Source: CAZKYX01 sp964557125 (GTDB lineage: Bacteria > Patescibacteriota > Microgenomatia > Levybacterales > GWA1-39-11). From it: a stretch of DNA of 37,843 nt. Positions 15,893-22,859 of the stretch are shown here, piece by piece; within the stretch, counting starts at the first letter, position 1; each line of letters begins with the position of its first letter. Made by a program: the position numbers and the translations under genes. The notes beneath the pieces are model-generated. The model searched no databases, was not told the DNA's origin, and worked only from the letters and a program-made list of their open reading frames with translations. Where the stretch lies: NCBI GenBank assembly GCA_964557125.1, contig CAZKYX010000010.1:1-37843 (forward strand), in the 5' to 3' direction.

Positions 15893-16690
15893 TTAGAGAG
15901 CGCCTGCTGCGGTCTTTTGTACGACCGGAGCCGGAAGGGCTGGCGGGGCGGTAAAGCCTAGCGACTTGTCAATCTTGGCAAGGATTTCAGCACCTTCGCT
16001 GCTCACACGGCGGTTCTCGGCGATGCGAGATCCACGGTGTGCTTCCCACAGGTCAGCGACGACCATTGCGCGGGAATCGATGTAGCGCTCTTTGGATTCG
16101 GCCTTCTCGATGGCACGCTGGCGGACACTTTCTGCTGGGTTAGCAGCAGTGGTGAGGCCGAGCATGTTCTCCTTGAGGGTGAGCATCCGTTCCTTGAGAT
16201 CCGTCCGAGCGACCTTAGCAACAAGGCGCATGTCACCGCGGGCTTCCGTCGCGATATCGCGGGAAAGCTCCACAATCATCATGCGGGCGTCCTTGAAGTC
16301 CTTGTAGGCCTGTTCGACTTCAGTATCAAGCTCAGTGATCTCAAGCTGGATGGAACCTGCTTCGTTTGCGAGCCGTCGTGCGTCTGCATTGAGGCTCGCA
16401 AAAGTGGCTTCATCGCCTGTCTTCTGTGCTTCGATGGCTTCGAGGCGAGCTGCCTTGATGTCGTCTTCGGTGTTCTTCAGGGCAACGAGCAGTTCTGCGC
16501 GTTGCTGACTGATGGCCTGAGCGTACTCACCCATCTTTGCTGCGTCATGGACGCCGCCGGTGAGCATTTCCTTGCGCTTCTTGCGCGCTTGTGCCAGACG
16601 CCGTTCCAGAGGAATGGAGTCTTCAGCTTCATCCCAGACCCAGTCCGAGAGTGTTTCGAGGAAATTTCCAAGCCTATCAAACATTTGCAC
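15893..16690 (-). CDS. PspA/IM30-like coiled-coil protein
   Basis: 265 residues from GTG 16690, or 263 from ATG 16684; AAAGGG lies six bases before the GTG. The N-terminus MFDRLGNFLETLSDWVWDEAED has the amphipathic helix and EAED signature of the PspA/IM30 (bacterial ESCRT-III) family. It is followed by long charged helices to about residue 215 (ERRLAQARKKRKEML; ISQQRAELLVALKNTEDDIKAARLEAIEA). The last 25 residues are Ala/Pro-rich. PspA proteins coat and repair the inner membrane under stress. The similarity is by pattern, so another coiled-coil family cannot be excluded. First gene of the operon with the SBP/OmpA protein, under a TTGATT-N17-TAGAAT promoter with a long leader. Confidence 0.68.
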   Translation of the reverse strand: MQMFDRLGNFLETLSDWVWDEAEDSIPLERRLAQARKKRKEMLTGGVHDAAKMGEYAQAISQQRAELLVALKNTEDDIKAARLEAIEAQKTGDEATFASLNADARRLANEAGSIQLEITELDTEVEQAYKDFKDARMMIVELSRDIATEARGDMRLVAKVARTDLKERMLTLKENMLGLTTAANPAESVRQRAIEKAESKERYIDSRAMVVADLWEAHRGSRIAENRRVSSEGAEILAKIDKSLGFTAPPALPAPVVQKTAAGAL

Positions 16691-16893
16691 GTGTACCCTT
16701 TCTATGGGTGCGTGGTGGTGTAAGTTGCATCACACCTGAGTCGACAACGATAGAAAAAATTTTCTCCTCCTTATTTGTCTGAAAAAGATCCGGATTGTCA
16801 AAGTGCTGCAAGCAAATTTCTCAAAGCATTTTTGAGACCTTACTTGCTGCCCATTGGGCACACCGTTCCCATTTATGAAAAAGGGAATGTGTA
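16691..16893 (-). promoter_or_regulatory. Structured 5' leader of the pspA-like operon, about 200 nt
   Basis: In transcript order the leader holds three hairpins: one with arms CACATTCCC and GGGAACGGTGTG (16861-16893), TGCCC-AAT-GGGCA (16848-16860), and a nested stem TCTCAAA/TTTGAGA (16819-16837, apical AATGC) closed by GCAAG/CTTGC (16808-16812 with 16843-16847). A GATCCGGAT palindrome and an orphan AAGGAGGAG follow. The orphan SD (about 16772-16764) is far from the start and has no obvious start codon after it. Nothing else is coded in this stretch. Confidence 0.55.
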
Positions 16894-16899
16894 ATTGCG

Positions 16900-16928
16900 A
16901 TTCTACCCTATAATAAGTGAAAAATCAA
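16900..16928 (-). promoter_or_regulatory. Promoter of the pspA-like operon
   Basis: On the minus strand TTGATT (16928-16923), 17-base spacer, TAGAAT (16905-16900). Same -35 and spacing as the 11687-11715 promoter. Confidence 0.75.
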
Positions 16929-16961
16929 CCCCTATAGTATGAAATAAAGTAGAAAAAAAAC

Positions 16962-16989
16962 TTGCATTCAGCTTGAAATGTGGTAGAAT
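16962..16989 (+). promoter_or_regulatory. Promoter of speA
   Basis: TTGCAT (16962-16967), 16-base spacer, TAGAAT (16984-16989) with TGG ahead as an extended -10. It is divergent to the pspA-like promoter. A second AT-rich TATAAT lies nearer the ATG (about 17011-17016). Confidence 0.6.
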
Positions 16990-17029
16990 GTAAAAAAAAT
17001 TGTAACGACTTATAATTATTTTTAAAAAG

Positions 17030-18634
17030 ATGCGAGAATTTGGTCAAAATTTTACTCCAGAACAACAAATTGCACCCTACAAGTACAAAGATAAAGTAAG
17101 GGAGTTATATCCCGATTCAGGTATGTGGGATTATCTCCGCTATGATGAGGAAGGTAACTTGTGGATCAATAATTTGAGGATAAAAGACGTTATTGAGGAT
17201 GTTGCGACAAGTGACTACTCCGGAACACCCCTTGAAATTACCGACACAACTATCATTGAAAGGCGCACAAAAGAATGGGAGCAATTAACTCAAAGAGTAG
17301 CTGAAAAGGTGGGCTATACCGGTGGATTTGAATATTTTTATGCTGCAAAAGCAAATAGAGCCTCAGAATTTGTCCATGCTGCGATTCGCACAGGATGGAA
17401 TAGTGAAACAAGCTCAAAGCAGGATTTAGATGACCTTTCTTTTCTTGAAAGTCAGGGACTCATTGACAAAAGTAAGCTCAAAATCATTAATAACGGTTTT
17501 AAGCTTCCGCCAGACAACAGATGGGATCGAGTGCGTGAAGAGGCAGAGACGAACAAAAGTACTGTTATTTTTGAGCATTCGAAGGAAACAGAGTCTGAGC
17601 CTATTGCAACGTATGCTGAGACCATCATTGAAATGCGAAAGAAAGGCTTCAATATAGCCCCAATTTTGGATAGTGGTGAAGTTGATTATTTCATCAACAA
17701 CGCGCTACAAATGGAGGTAGGTCTCAGGCTCAAATTTGGAAAAGTAAGTACAGATGAAGAGCTTTCAAAGCTCACTTCAAGATTTGGTATGAAGTGGGAC
17801 GAATTACAAAAAGAAGCTGATAGGATAGATGATTCATGTAATTTAGAGCTTACCATGCTTCATGCGATGGTAGGGGCTGCTGAAACCATAAAAGAAGAAG
17901 ATTTTGCACAACATCTCTCCTTTGGTCTTGATAAATATTTTGCCCTCAAAGCTACTCACAACAAACTCACGTATTTCAATATTGGTGGAGGAATTCCTCC
18001 AATGAGTGAAAAATATGATCACGAGAAATTTCTGGAGATATTTTTGACCAAAGCTAAACAAAAAGCAGAACAAGCTGGCCTTCCGGAGCCTGTGATTACA
18101 TTTGAGCTTGGAAGCTATGTTGCAGCTGAGGCCGGATTTTATGTTTTTGATGTTATTCAGCAAAAGGAAAATAGCGTGGATGTAGACAGTAAAAAGGTTG
18201 ATTGGATGCTTTTGGACGGAAGTCTTATTGAAGCAATTCCAGACATGCTTCTCATTCAGCGCTCATTTAATATTTTGGCCGCTGAGTATGCGAATAGTGA
18301 AACAACGCAGGTTCTGCTGGGGGATTTAACGTGTGATAGCGACGGGCGTTATCCACCAAAAGCACAGGAAGGTCAAAAAGTTCTTATTCCCGACGTTGGT
18401 ATCAAAAACTTTGTTGTTATAACAGGAGTTGGGGCGTATCAAGAGCAGCTCGCTGGAGTAAGAGGCGGTCATCACTGCGGACTCTTGGAGGCTGCTGAAG
18501 TTATCGTTGAAAAGCGAAATGACGGACAGACCTATGCCAGAGTTATGCCTCGCCAAACTCTTATCGAATCACAAGATATCTTTGGATACACACCAAAGCA
18601 CGTTGATGCCCTCAAAAAGACAGTTAAAAGTTAA
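17030..18634 (+). CDS. speA: Arginine decarboxylase, fold III PLP enzyme (SpeA-type)
   Basis: 534 residues. FEYFYAAKANR puts the PLP lysine at Lys107, and NIGGGIPPMSE is the phosphate-binding Gly loop. GDLTCDSDGRY near residue 436 carries the Cys and Asp that, from the second subunit, complete the site in this family. The early HAAIRTGWNSETSSKQDLD and the late VGAYQEQLAGVRGGHHCGL blocks match biosynthetic arginine decarboxylases. These convert arginine to agmatine, the first step of one polyamine route. The protein is shorter than E. coli SpeA (658). Neighbouring genes do not supply agmatinase or ureohydrolase, so the rest of the route is not visible here. Confidence 0.85.
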   Translation: MREFGQNFTPEQQIAPYKYKDKVRELYPDSGMWDYLRYDEEGNLWINNLRIKDVIEDVATSDYSGTPLEITDTTIIERRTKEWEQLTQRVAEKVGYTGGFEYFYAAKANRASEFVHAAIRTGWNSETSSKQDLDDLSFLESQGLIDKSKLKIINNGFKLPPDNRWDRVREEAETNKSTVIFEHSKETESEPIATYAETIIEMRKKGFNIAPILDSGEVDYFINNALQMEVGLRLKFGKVSTDEELSKLTSRFGMKWDELQKEADRIDDSCNLELTMLHAMVGAAETIKEEDFAQHLSFGLDKYFALKATHNKLTYFNIGGGIPPMSEKYDHEKFLEIFLTKAKQKAEQAGLPEPVITFELGSYVAAEAGFYVFDVIQQKENSVDVDSKKVDWMLLDGSLIEAIPDMLLIQRSFNILAAEYANSETTQVLLGDLTCDSDGRYPPKAQEGQKVLIPDVGIKNFVVITGVGAYQEQLAGVRGGHHCGLLEAAEVIVEKRNDGQTYARVMPRQTLIESQDIFGYTPKHVDALKKTVKS

Positions 18635-18646
18635 TTTTTTCTTTCC

Positions 18647-18675
18647 TTGACACCAATTTACCACGGTAGTACACT
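18647..18675 (+). promoter_or_regulatory. Promoter of the DUF2130 gene
   Basis: TTGACA (18647-18652), 17-base spacer, TACACT (18670-18675). Its transcript would start just before a hairpin, TCACTT-TCT-AAGTGA (18681-18695), that nearly abuts the ATG at 18705. No SD is present. Confidence 0.8.
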
Positions 18676-18704
18676 GAATTTCACTTTCTAAGTGAGAAAT
18701 TTTT

Positions 18705-19850
18705 ATGAACAAAACATTCCCTTGTCCTAGCTGCGGGCAACAAATCGAAATAAGCGAAGCTTTAGTTCATCAATTTGAGGCTGACGCAGAAAAAGTTGCT
18801 TCAGAAAAGAGCAAAAAGGAATTAGAGTTACAAGAAGAACGTCTCAAAAAAGAATTTTCGGAAAAACAGAGTTTGGAAGTTGCTGATTTACAAAAACAAG
18901 TTTCAGAACAGAAATTAAAGAATGAAGAATTTGTTGTAAGAGAGTTGGAATTAAGGAAAAAGACGAGGGAACTTGAAGAAAAAGGTAAAGAGTTGATGCT
19001 TCAAAATGAAAGAAAACTTGATGAAGAACGCAAAAAAATAGCTGAAGATGCAATTAAAACGGAAGAAGAGAAGCACCACTTAAAGGATTTAGAGAAGGAA
19101 AAGGTAATTGATGATCTTAAAAAAGCATTAGAAGATGCACAAAGGAAAGCAAATCAAGGCTCTCAGCAAACACAAGGCGAAGCTTTTGAGTTAGAGTTTG
19201 AAGACATCTTAAGAAAAGAGTTTCCTAATGATATCGTGCAAGAAGTAGCAAAAGGAGTACGAGGAGGAGATGTTGTCCAGGAAGTAGTTGACAGGAATGG
19301 GGTAAGTGTTGGAAAAGTTTTATGGGAGCTTAAGAATACAAAAACATGGTCAGAAGGTTGGATAGACAAACTAAAAACGGACTTAAGAACAATTAAAGCA
19401 GACGATGCTGTGTTGATTACTGAAGTTCTTCCTAATGATATGAAAAGCAGTGGGGCTTTTCGTAATGGGGTTTGGGTAACTCAAAGAGGCTCAGTGGTAG
19501 CAATTGCATCCGTTTTGAGGGCAAAGTTAATACAATTACACTACACAAAACAGTCGGTAAAAGGAAAAAATGAGAAAACAGAAATTCTTCATGCATATCT
19601 ATCAGGTATTGAGTTCAAGCATAGAGTCGAGTCAATTGTCGAAGCTTGGAGTGCTATGCAGGATGATATAGAGAAAGAAAAAAGATATTTTGCGGGAAAG
19701 TGGGCTCGAGATGATAAAAATATTAGACTGGTAATCGACAACACGATTGGAATGCGTGGCGAGCTTGAAGGTATTATGGGAAATAATCTTCTAGAAGTTA
19801 AAGGTCTAGATGCTGTGGCAATAACCGATGGCATAGAAGACTCCGATTAA
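18705..19850 (+). CDS. DUF2130 protein with zinc-ribbon N-terminus and coiled coil
   Basis: 381 residues. It begins MNKTFPCPSCGQQIEISEAL, where CPSCG forms half of a zinc ribbon. Residues about 25-155 are a long charged coiled coil. Residues about 160-381 are the DUF2130 domain: GEAFELEFEDILRKEFPNDIV, VGKVLWELKNTKTWSEGWI and VLITEVLP. These blocks have the E-x-E and E-x-K look of a restriction-endonuclease-like or RmuC-like fold, so a DNA-related role has been suspected for the family, though I know of no proof. The gene is single and has its own promoter. Confidence 0.88.
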   Translation: MNKTFPCPSCGQQIEISEALVHQFEADAEKVASEKSKKELELQEERLKKEFSEKQSLEVADLQKQVSEQKLKNEEFVVRELELRKKTRELEEKGKELMLQNERKLDEERKKIAEDAIKTEEEKHHLKDLEKEKVIDDLKKALEDAQRKANQGSQQTQGEAFELEFEDILRKEFPNDIVQEVAKGVRGGDVVQEVVDRNGVSVGKVLWELKNTKTWSEGWIDKLKTDLRTIKADDAVLITEVLPNDMKSSGAFRNGVWVTQRGSVVAIASVLRAKLIQLHYTKQSVKGKNEKTEILHAYLSGIEFKHRVESIVEAWSAMQDDIEKEKRYFAGKWARDDKNIRLVIDNTIGMRGELEGIMGNNLLEVKGLDAVAITDGIEDSD

Positions 19851-19855
19851 CCTCG

Positions 19856-19884
19856 TTTACACCTTTTTCAAATTATGATACTGT
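19856..19884 (+). promoter_or_regulatory. Promoter of the DUF1003 gene, leaderless
   Basis: TTTACA (19856-19861), 17-base spacer, TACTGT (19879-19884) with TGA ahead as an extended -10, then six bases to the ATG at 19891. Confidence 0.7.
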
Positions 19885-19890
19885 AAAAGT

Positions 19891-20511
19891 ATGCACGCAA
19901 CAGAAAAGCGAAGGCAATATTTCCGTTCTTTCGAGGCAAAATCTCTTCGCTCAAGATCATTCTTGACACAATTTGCTGATAAATTAACAGAAATTTGCGG
20001 CTCTACCTCATTTTTGGTATTCCACATTATTTTCTTTACTGTTTGGATTTCAATTAATACAGGACTCATTCCTGAAATCGAAAAATTTGATCCTTTTCCT
20101 TTTGGGCTTCTGACAATGGTCGTGTCTCTTGAGGCAATATTTCTCTCCATCTTTATTTTGGTATCGCAAAACCGGTCTTCATATGTAAGTACCATTCGAG
20201 ACGAAGTACATATGGGAATAAATTTTATAGCTGAGGAAGAAATAACGAAGGTATTAGAGGTGTTGGCTGAGATAAGAAAAGAAATGGGTATAAAAAAACC
20301 CGACCCAGAACTTGAAAAAATGCTTCAAAGGACTGATACATCATATCTTGAAAGAACTATTACAGAGCAGCTAAGACGTGCTAATAAGCCACTTGTAGAG
20401 AAGCTATTGAATGATTTGGCAACAATTGGCCATACAGACTCAAATGGAAATGCTGATAACACGACTCAAAGTGCCCCTCCTCCAGCTGAGAGTTCAAAAC
20501 CTACTACATAA
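19891..20511 (+). CDS. DUF1003 membrane protein
   Basis: 206 residues. FHIIFFTVWISINTGL, FDPFPFGLLTMVVSLEAIFLSIFILVSQNR is the two-helix signature of DUF1003, with its conserved W, N, FDP-PF and QNR residues. A basic N-terminus and a long cytoplasmic helical tail follow, ending in a Pro/Ser/Thr-rich low-complexity segment. The family is common in bacteria and functionally uncharacterised. The first ATG is taken because the -10 lies six bases upstream. Confidence 0.9.
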   Translation: MHATEKRRQYFRSFEAKSLRSRSFLTQFADKLTEICGSTSFLVFHIIFFTVWISINTGLIPEIEKFDPFPFGLLTMVVSLEAIFLSIFILVSQNRSSYVSTIRDEVHMGINFIAEEEITKVLEVLAEIRKEMGIKKPDPELEKMLQRTDTSYLERTITEQLRRANKPLVEKLLNDLATIGHTDSNGNADNTTQSAPPPAESSKPTT

Positions 20512-20516
20512 AGAGC

Positions 20517-20522
20517 TATAAT
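20517..20522 (+). promoter_or_regulatory. -10 of the small gene at 20532
   Basis: TATAAT nine bases before the ATG; the -35 is weak (TTCAAA around 20493). Confidence 0.5.
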
Positions 20523-20531
20523 ACTACTCAC

Positions 20532-20753
20532 ATGATAAGAAAGAACGAATGTAATTTTAGCTTTTGGGATTTGTATAAAGCAGCTTTAAAAAAACTTCCA
20601 AACGAGAGTGAAAAGGAGGAATTTTATAAGCTCTCACAATTTAGAAGAAATATGAAGGTGAAAGAGTGGGCAAAATTAGCGGGATGGAAAACAAGAAGAA
20701 GAATTGGTACAGATTTTAAGATATATGTGGCATTCTATCCAAATGATGATTAA
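20532..20753 (+). CDS. Small basic hypothetical protein
   Basis: 73 residues, MIRKNECNFSFWDLYKAALK to the end YVAFYPNDD. It is rich in Lys, Arg and aromatics with a WKTRRRIGTDFK patch, which would suit nucleic-acid or ribosome contact, but this is speculation. Its TAA interlocks with the TAA of the minus-strand gene at 20750-20989. No family is recognised. Confidence 0.65.
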   Translation: MIRKNECNFSFWDLYKAALKKLPNESEKEEFYKLSQFRRNMKVKEWAKLAGWKTRRRIGTDFKIYVAFYPNDD

Positions 20754-20989
20754 GTGAGTGCTACTGTCACTTCAGGTTCAAGAGTTACTGGTGTTTCTTC
20801 AAAAATTCTTGTGGCAAAAAGTCTTCTTGTAACAAATCTGGTTTCTGGACCGGTAAATCCTTCAACATGCTGTCCGCCCATATTCGCATAGTGGTCAAGA
20901 GGTAGATGTCCTTTGTAGTATGAAGCAAAGGTTTTTAACGACCCATTCTCCGCAATCACTACTTCATCAATACATTCTCGTTTAGCCAT
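20750..20989 (-). CDS. Small hypothetical protein
   Basis: 79 residues, MAKRECIDEVVIAENGSLKT onward, with a central YYKGHLPLDHYANMGGQH and a Thr/Val/Glu-rich end. No membrane segment is present and no family is recognised. It follows the 50-residue gene at 21000-21152 by ten bases on the same strand, so the two are probably co-transcribed, and it overlaps the convergent gene by four bases. Confidence 0.6.
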   Translation of the reverse strand: MAKRECIDEVVIAENGSLKTFASYYKGHLPLDHYANMGGQHVEGFTGPETRFVTRRLFATRIFEETPVTLEPEVTVALT

Positions 20990-20999
20990 ACAATAAATA

Positions 21000-21152
21000 C
21001 TACTTACTACTAGTTAATTCTATATTTTTTGGATTTGCAATAAGTGGTTCCACGTATTTTTGAATTGCTGCCTTATCGGGGGGAGAAAATGTTTGATTTA
21101 GCTCAAAATTCTTTACTGCACTATCAAATTCTTCATCAAAGCGAGGTCTCAT
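21000..21152 (-). CDS. 50-residue hypothetical protein
   Basis: ATG at 21152-21150, TAG ending at 21000. The product begins MRPRFDEEFDSAVKNFELNQ and continues with a helix-prone PPDKAAIQKYVEPLIANP. It is acidic and helical, with none of the low-complexity look of a chance frame, and fits tightly between two other minus-strand small genes (ten bases to the next start). An extended -10 like TGATACAAC lies 17 bases upstream. It could be an antitoxin-sized partner of the next gene, but that is a guess. Confidence 0.5.
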   Translation of the reverse strand: MRPRFDEEFDSAVKNFELNQTFSPPDKAAIQKYVEPLIANPKNIELTSSK

Positions 21153-21195
21153 ACAATCGTTGAAGTCGTTGTTGTATCATAGTTTTTCGGGCATA

Positions 21196-21414
21196 TTATT
21201 TTGGATATTTCATTATTTGATTATGAGCTCCTGAGTAGTTTTCCGGATCAAAGATTCTGACCTCAATGAATTGAGGTTCGGGAGATGTAGGTTCAATTTC
21301 CTGAGTCGGTGCTATTACCTCTTCACCCCGAGCGACTCCCCAGACGCTCGGAGGTGAAGAAAGACGATTTATTAATCTTTGCGAAAATGTTCCAATTGCC
21401 TCTATTCGTGCCAT
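21196..21414 (-). CDS. Small hypothetical protein overlying a long inverted repeat
   Basis: 72 residues from the ATG at 21414, beginning MARIEAIGTFSQRLINRLSS. The frame extends 16 codons further upstream, but TACACT lies seven bases before this ATG as in other leaderless genes. The middle part (SSPPSVWGVARGEE) is encoded by the two arms of a 15-bp inverted repeat. The C-terminus is Pro/Glu/Gln-rich, then IEVRIFDPENYSGAH. First of three small minus-strand genes in a row. No family recognised. Confidence 0.5.
   Translation of the reverse strand: MARIEAIGTFSQRLINRLSSPPSVWGVARGEEVIAPTQEIEPTSPEPQFIEVRIFDPENYSGAHNQIMKYPK
21320..21360. repeat. 15-bp inverted repeat (long hairpin) inside a small gene
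   Basis: Arms TCTTCACC+CCGAGCG and CGCTCGG+A+GGTGAAGA pair over 15 bp with a single bulged A and a 10-base loop. It is the longest near-perfect stem seen in coding sequence in this window. Confidence 0.75.
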
Positions 21415-21507
21415 GTGTGAAAGTGTATCGTGAAAACAATGACGGTGCTTGACGCTTTTCACATAGTTTTCCTGTCAAAATCCTGACGCTATAAAAGTGA
21501 GGTTGTC

Positions 21508-21536
21508 TTGTAAAGATTGTGTATTGAGCGTAAAAT
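21508..21536 (+). promoter_or_regulatory. Promoter of the P-loop/winged-helix gene
   Basis: TTGTAA (21508-21513), 17-base spacer, TAAAAT (21531-21536), ten bases to the ATG at 21547. Confidence 0.65.
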
Positions 21537-21546
21537 ATACATCTCT

Positions 21547-22827
21547 ATGGAAAGCCAAGTCATTGAAGCTTCCTATCCGCTTAGTTTTAGAACGAAAGAC
21601 GCTTTCGAGCTAGGAAAGCACCTTAAAAATAGGCATAGCGTTGTGCTTGTTGGAATGAAGAGGGTTGGAATTAGTAATTTTTTACGATTTTTTCTCAATC
21701 ATCCTGAGATTGGGAAAAAATACATTAATGATGATAAGACACACCTATTTATTCCAGTTGACCTAAATGATCTTGTAGAGCGTGAACTTTTCCCTTTTTG
21801 GGTGCTAACACTTAAGAGAATTGAAGATGCTGTGGGTAAATCTCAATTGCCAGACAAAACAAAAAAGTATGTTGAAACACTTTTTTTGGATAGTATTCAG
21901 TCACAGGATTTATTCTTAACCATAGAATCAGTGAGAAAGAGCCTCTCATATTTAGTCGAGCAAAATATCGTTCCATCGGTTTTTTTTCTAAGATTTGATC
22001 GAATTAAGGATGTAGTAACCTCTGAATTCTTTGCAAACCTGCAAGGTCTTATTGATGCAGCACATCAAAATCTTTCATACGTTTTTACAAGCGTAAGGAG
22101 TCTTGAGTCGCTATCTCCAAATGTTTTTACTCGAGCTTCGGTTTCTGTTTTTGCAAGAACTTTATATATTGCACCATCACTCCCGAAAGATTCCGAAATG
22201 ATATTTAAGAAAAATGTAGAAAAATATAAAATGTCTTTTACTCCGGCGTTTGAAAAAAAATTGTTATCGCTTGTTGATGGATACAATCAATATTTACAAT
22301 TTGCACTTACTTTCCTTCATGAGAAAGGAAAAAAGGTAGAAACTGAAAAATTGTTTGACGAGTTGCTTAAAGATGAGCGAATCATGCTTCAAAGCGAAGA
22401 ATTGTGGGAAAGTTTGACTGTTGAGGAGCAAGAGGTCTTAAAAAAATTTGCCGGAGAAAAAAAAGTAACGTTTGAGGATAAAGTGCGCGGTGAATACCTT
22501 TTTAATACTGGTATTGTAAATTCAAATGATGAGCTTTTTAGTCCGCTTTTTGAAAGCTTCTTACAAACACTTGAAACAAAAAAGACGACTCAAGTGGTTG
22601 AGTTATCAAAAAAAGAAAATAAACTCCTAAAATTATTAGAAGAAAATAGGGGAGCACTTTGTGAGAGGGAAAATATTATTCAGGGCGTTTGGCCTGAAGT
22701 GGAGTCGTTTGGAGTATCTGATTGGGCTGTTGATAGGCTTGTTGCTAGGCTACGTAATAAATTAAAAATGTTAAATAATACTGATGAGATTGTAACTGTT
22801 AAAACCCGCGGTTACAAACTTATCTAG
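21547..22827 (+). CDS. P-loop-like (STAND/AAA) protein with C-terminal OmpR/PhoB-type winged helix
   Basis: 426 residues. Residues about 12-290 look like an AAA/STAND ATPase: VVLVGMKRVGISNFLRFF (32-49) is a Walker A position, but GMKRVGISN has Ile-Ser where Lys-Ser/Thr is expected. VFFLRFDRIKDV is a weak Walker B, and VFTSVRSLESLSPN could be sensor-like. Residues about 355-426 are a clear winged helix: LSKKENKLLKLLEENRGALC, IIQGVWPEVESFGVSDWAVDRLVARLRNKL and VKTRGYKLI, the full OmpR/PhoB pattern. A receiver domain is absent. It is probably a one-component regulator in which the ATPase-like module senses a ligand. ATP binding is uncertain because of the missing lysine. Confidence 0.82.
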   Translation: MESQVIEASYPLSFRTKDAFELGKHLKNRHSVVLVGMKRVGISNFLRFFLNHPEIGKKYINDDKTHLFIPVDLNDLVERELFPFWVLTLKRIEDAVGKSQLPDKTKKYVETLFLDSIQSQDLFLTIESVRKSLSYLVEQNIVPSVFFLRFDRIKDVVTSEFFANLQGLIDAAHQNLSYVFTSVRSLESLSPNVFTRASVSVFARTLYIAPSLPKDSEMIFKKNVEKYKMSFTPAFEKKLLSLVDGYNQYLQFALTFLHEKGKKVETEKLFDELLKDERIMLQSEELWESLTVEEQEVLKKFAGEKKVTFEDKVRGEYLFNTGIVNSNDELFSPLFESFLQTLETKKTTQVVELSKKENKLLKLLEENRGALCERENIIQGVWPEVESFGVSDWAVDRLVARLRNKLKMLNNTDEIVTVKTRGYKLI

Positions 22828-22859
22828 CATAATGTCATTATGTGATTGATAATAATTTT

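Noticed and set aside
16037..16723. 228-residue plus-strand frame opposite the PspA-like gene
   Set aside because: A shadow of a GC-rich coding strand; the minus strand has SD, promoter, family pattern and operon context.
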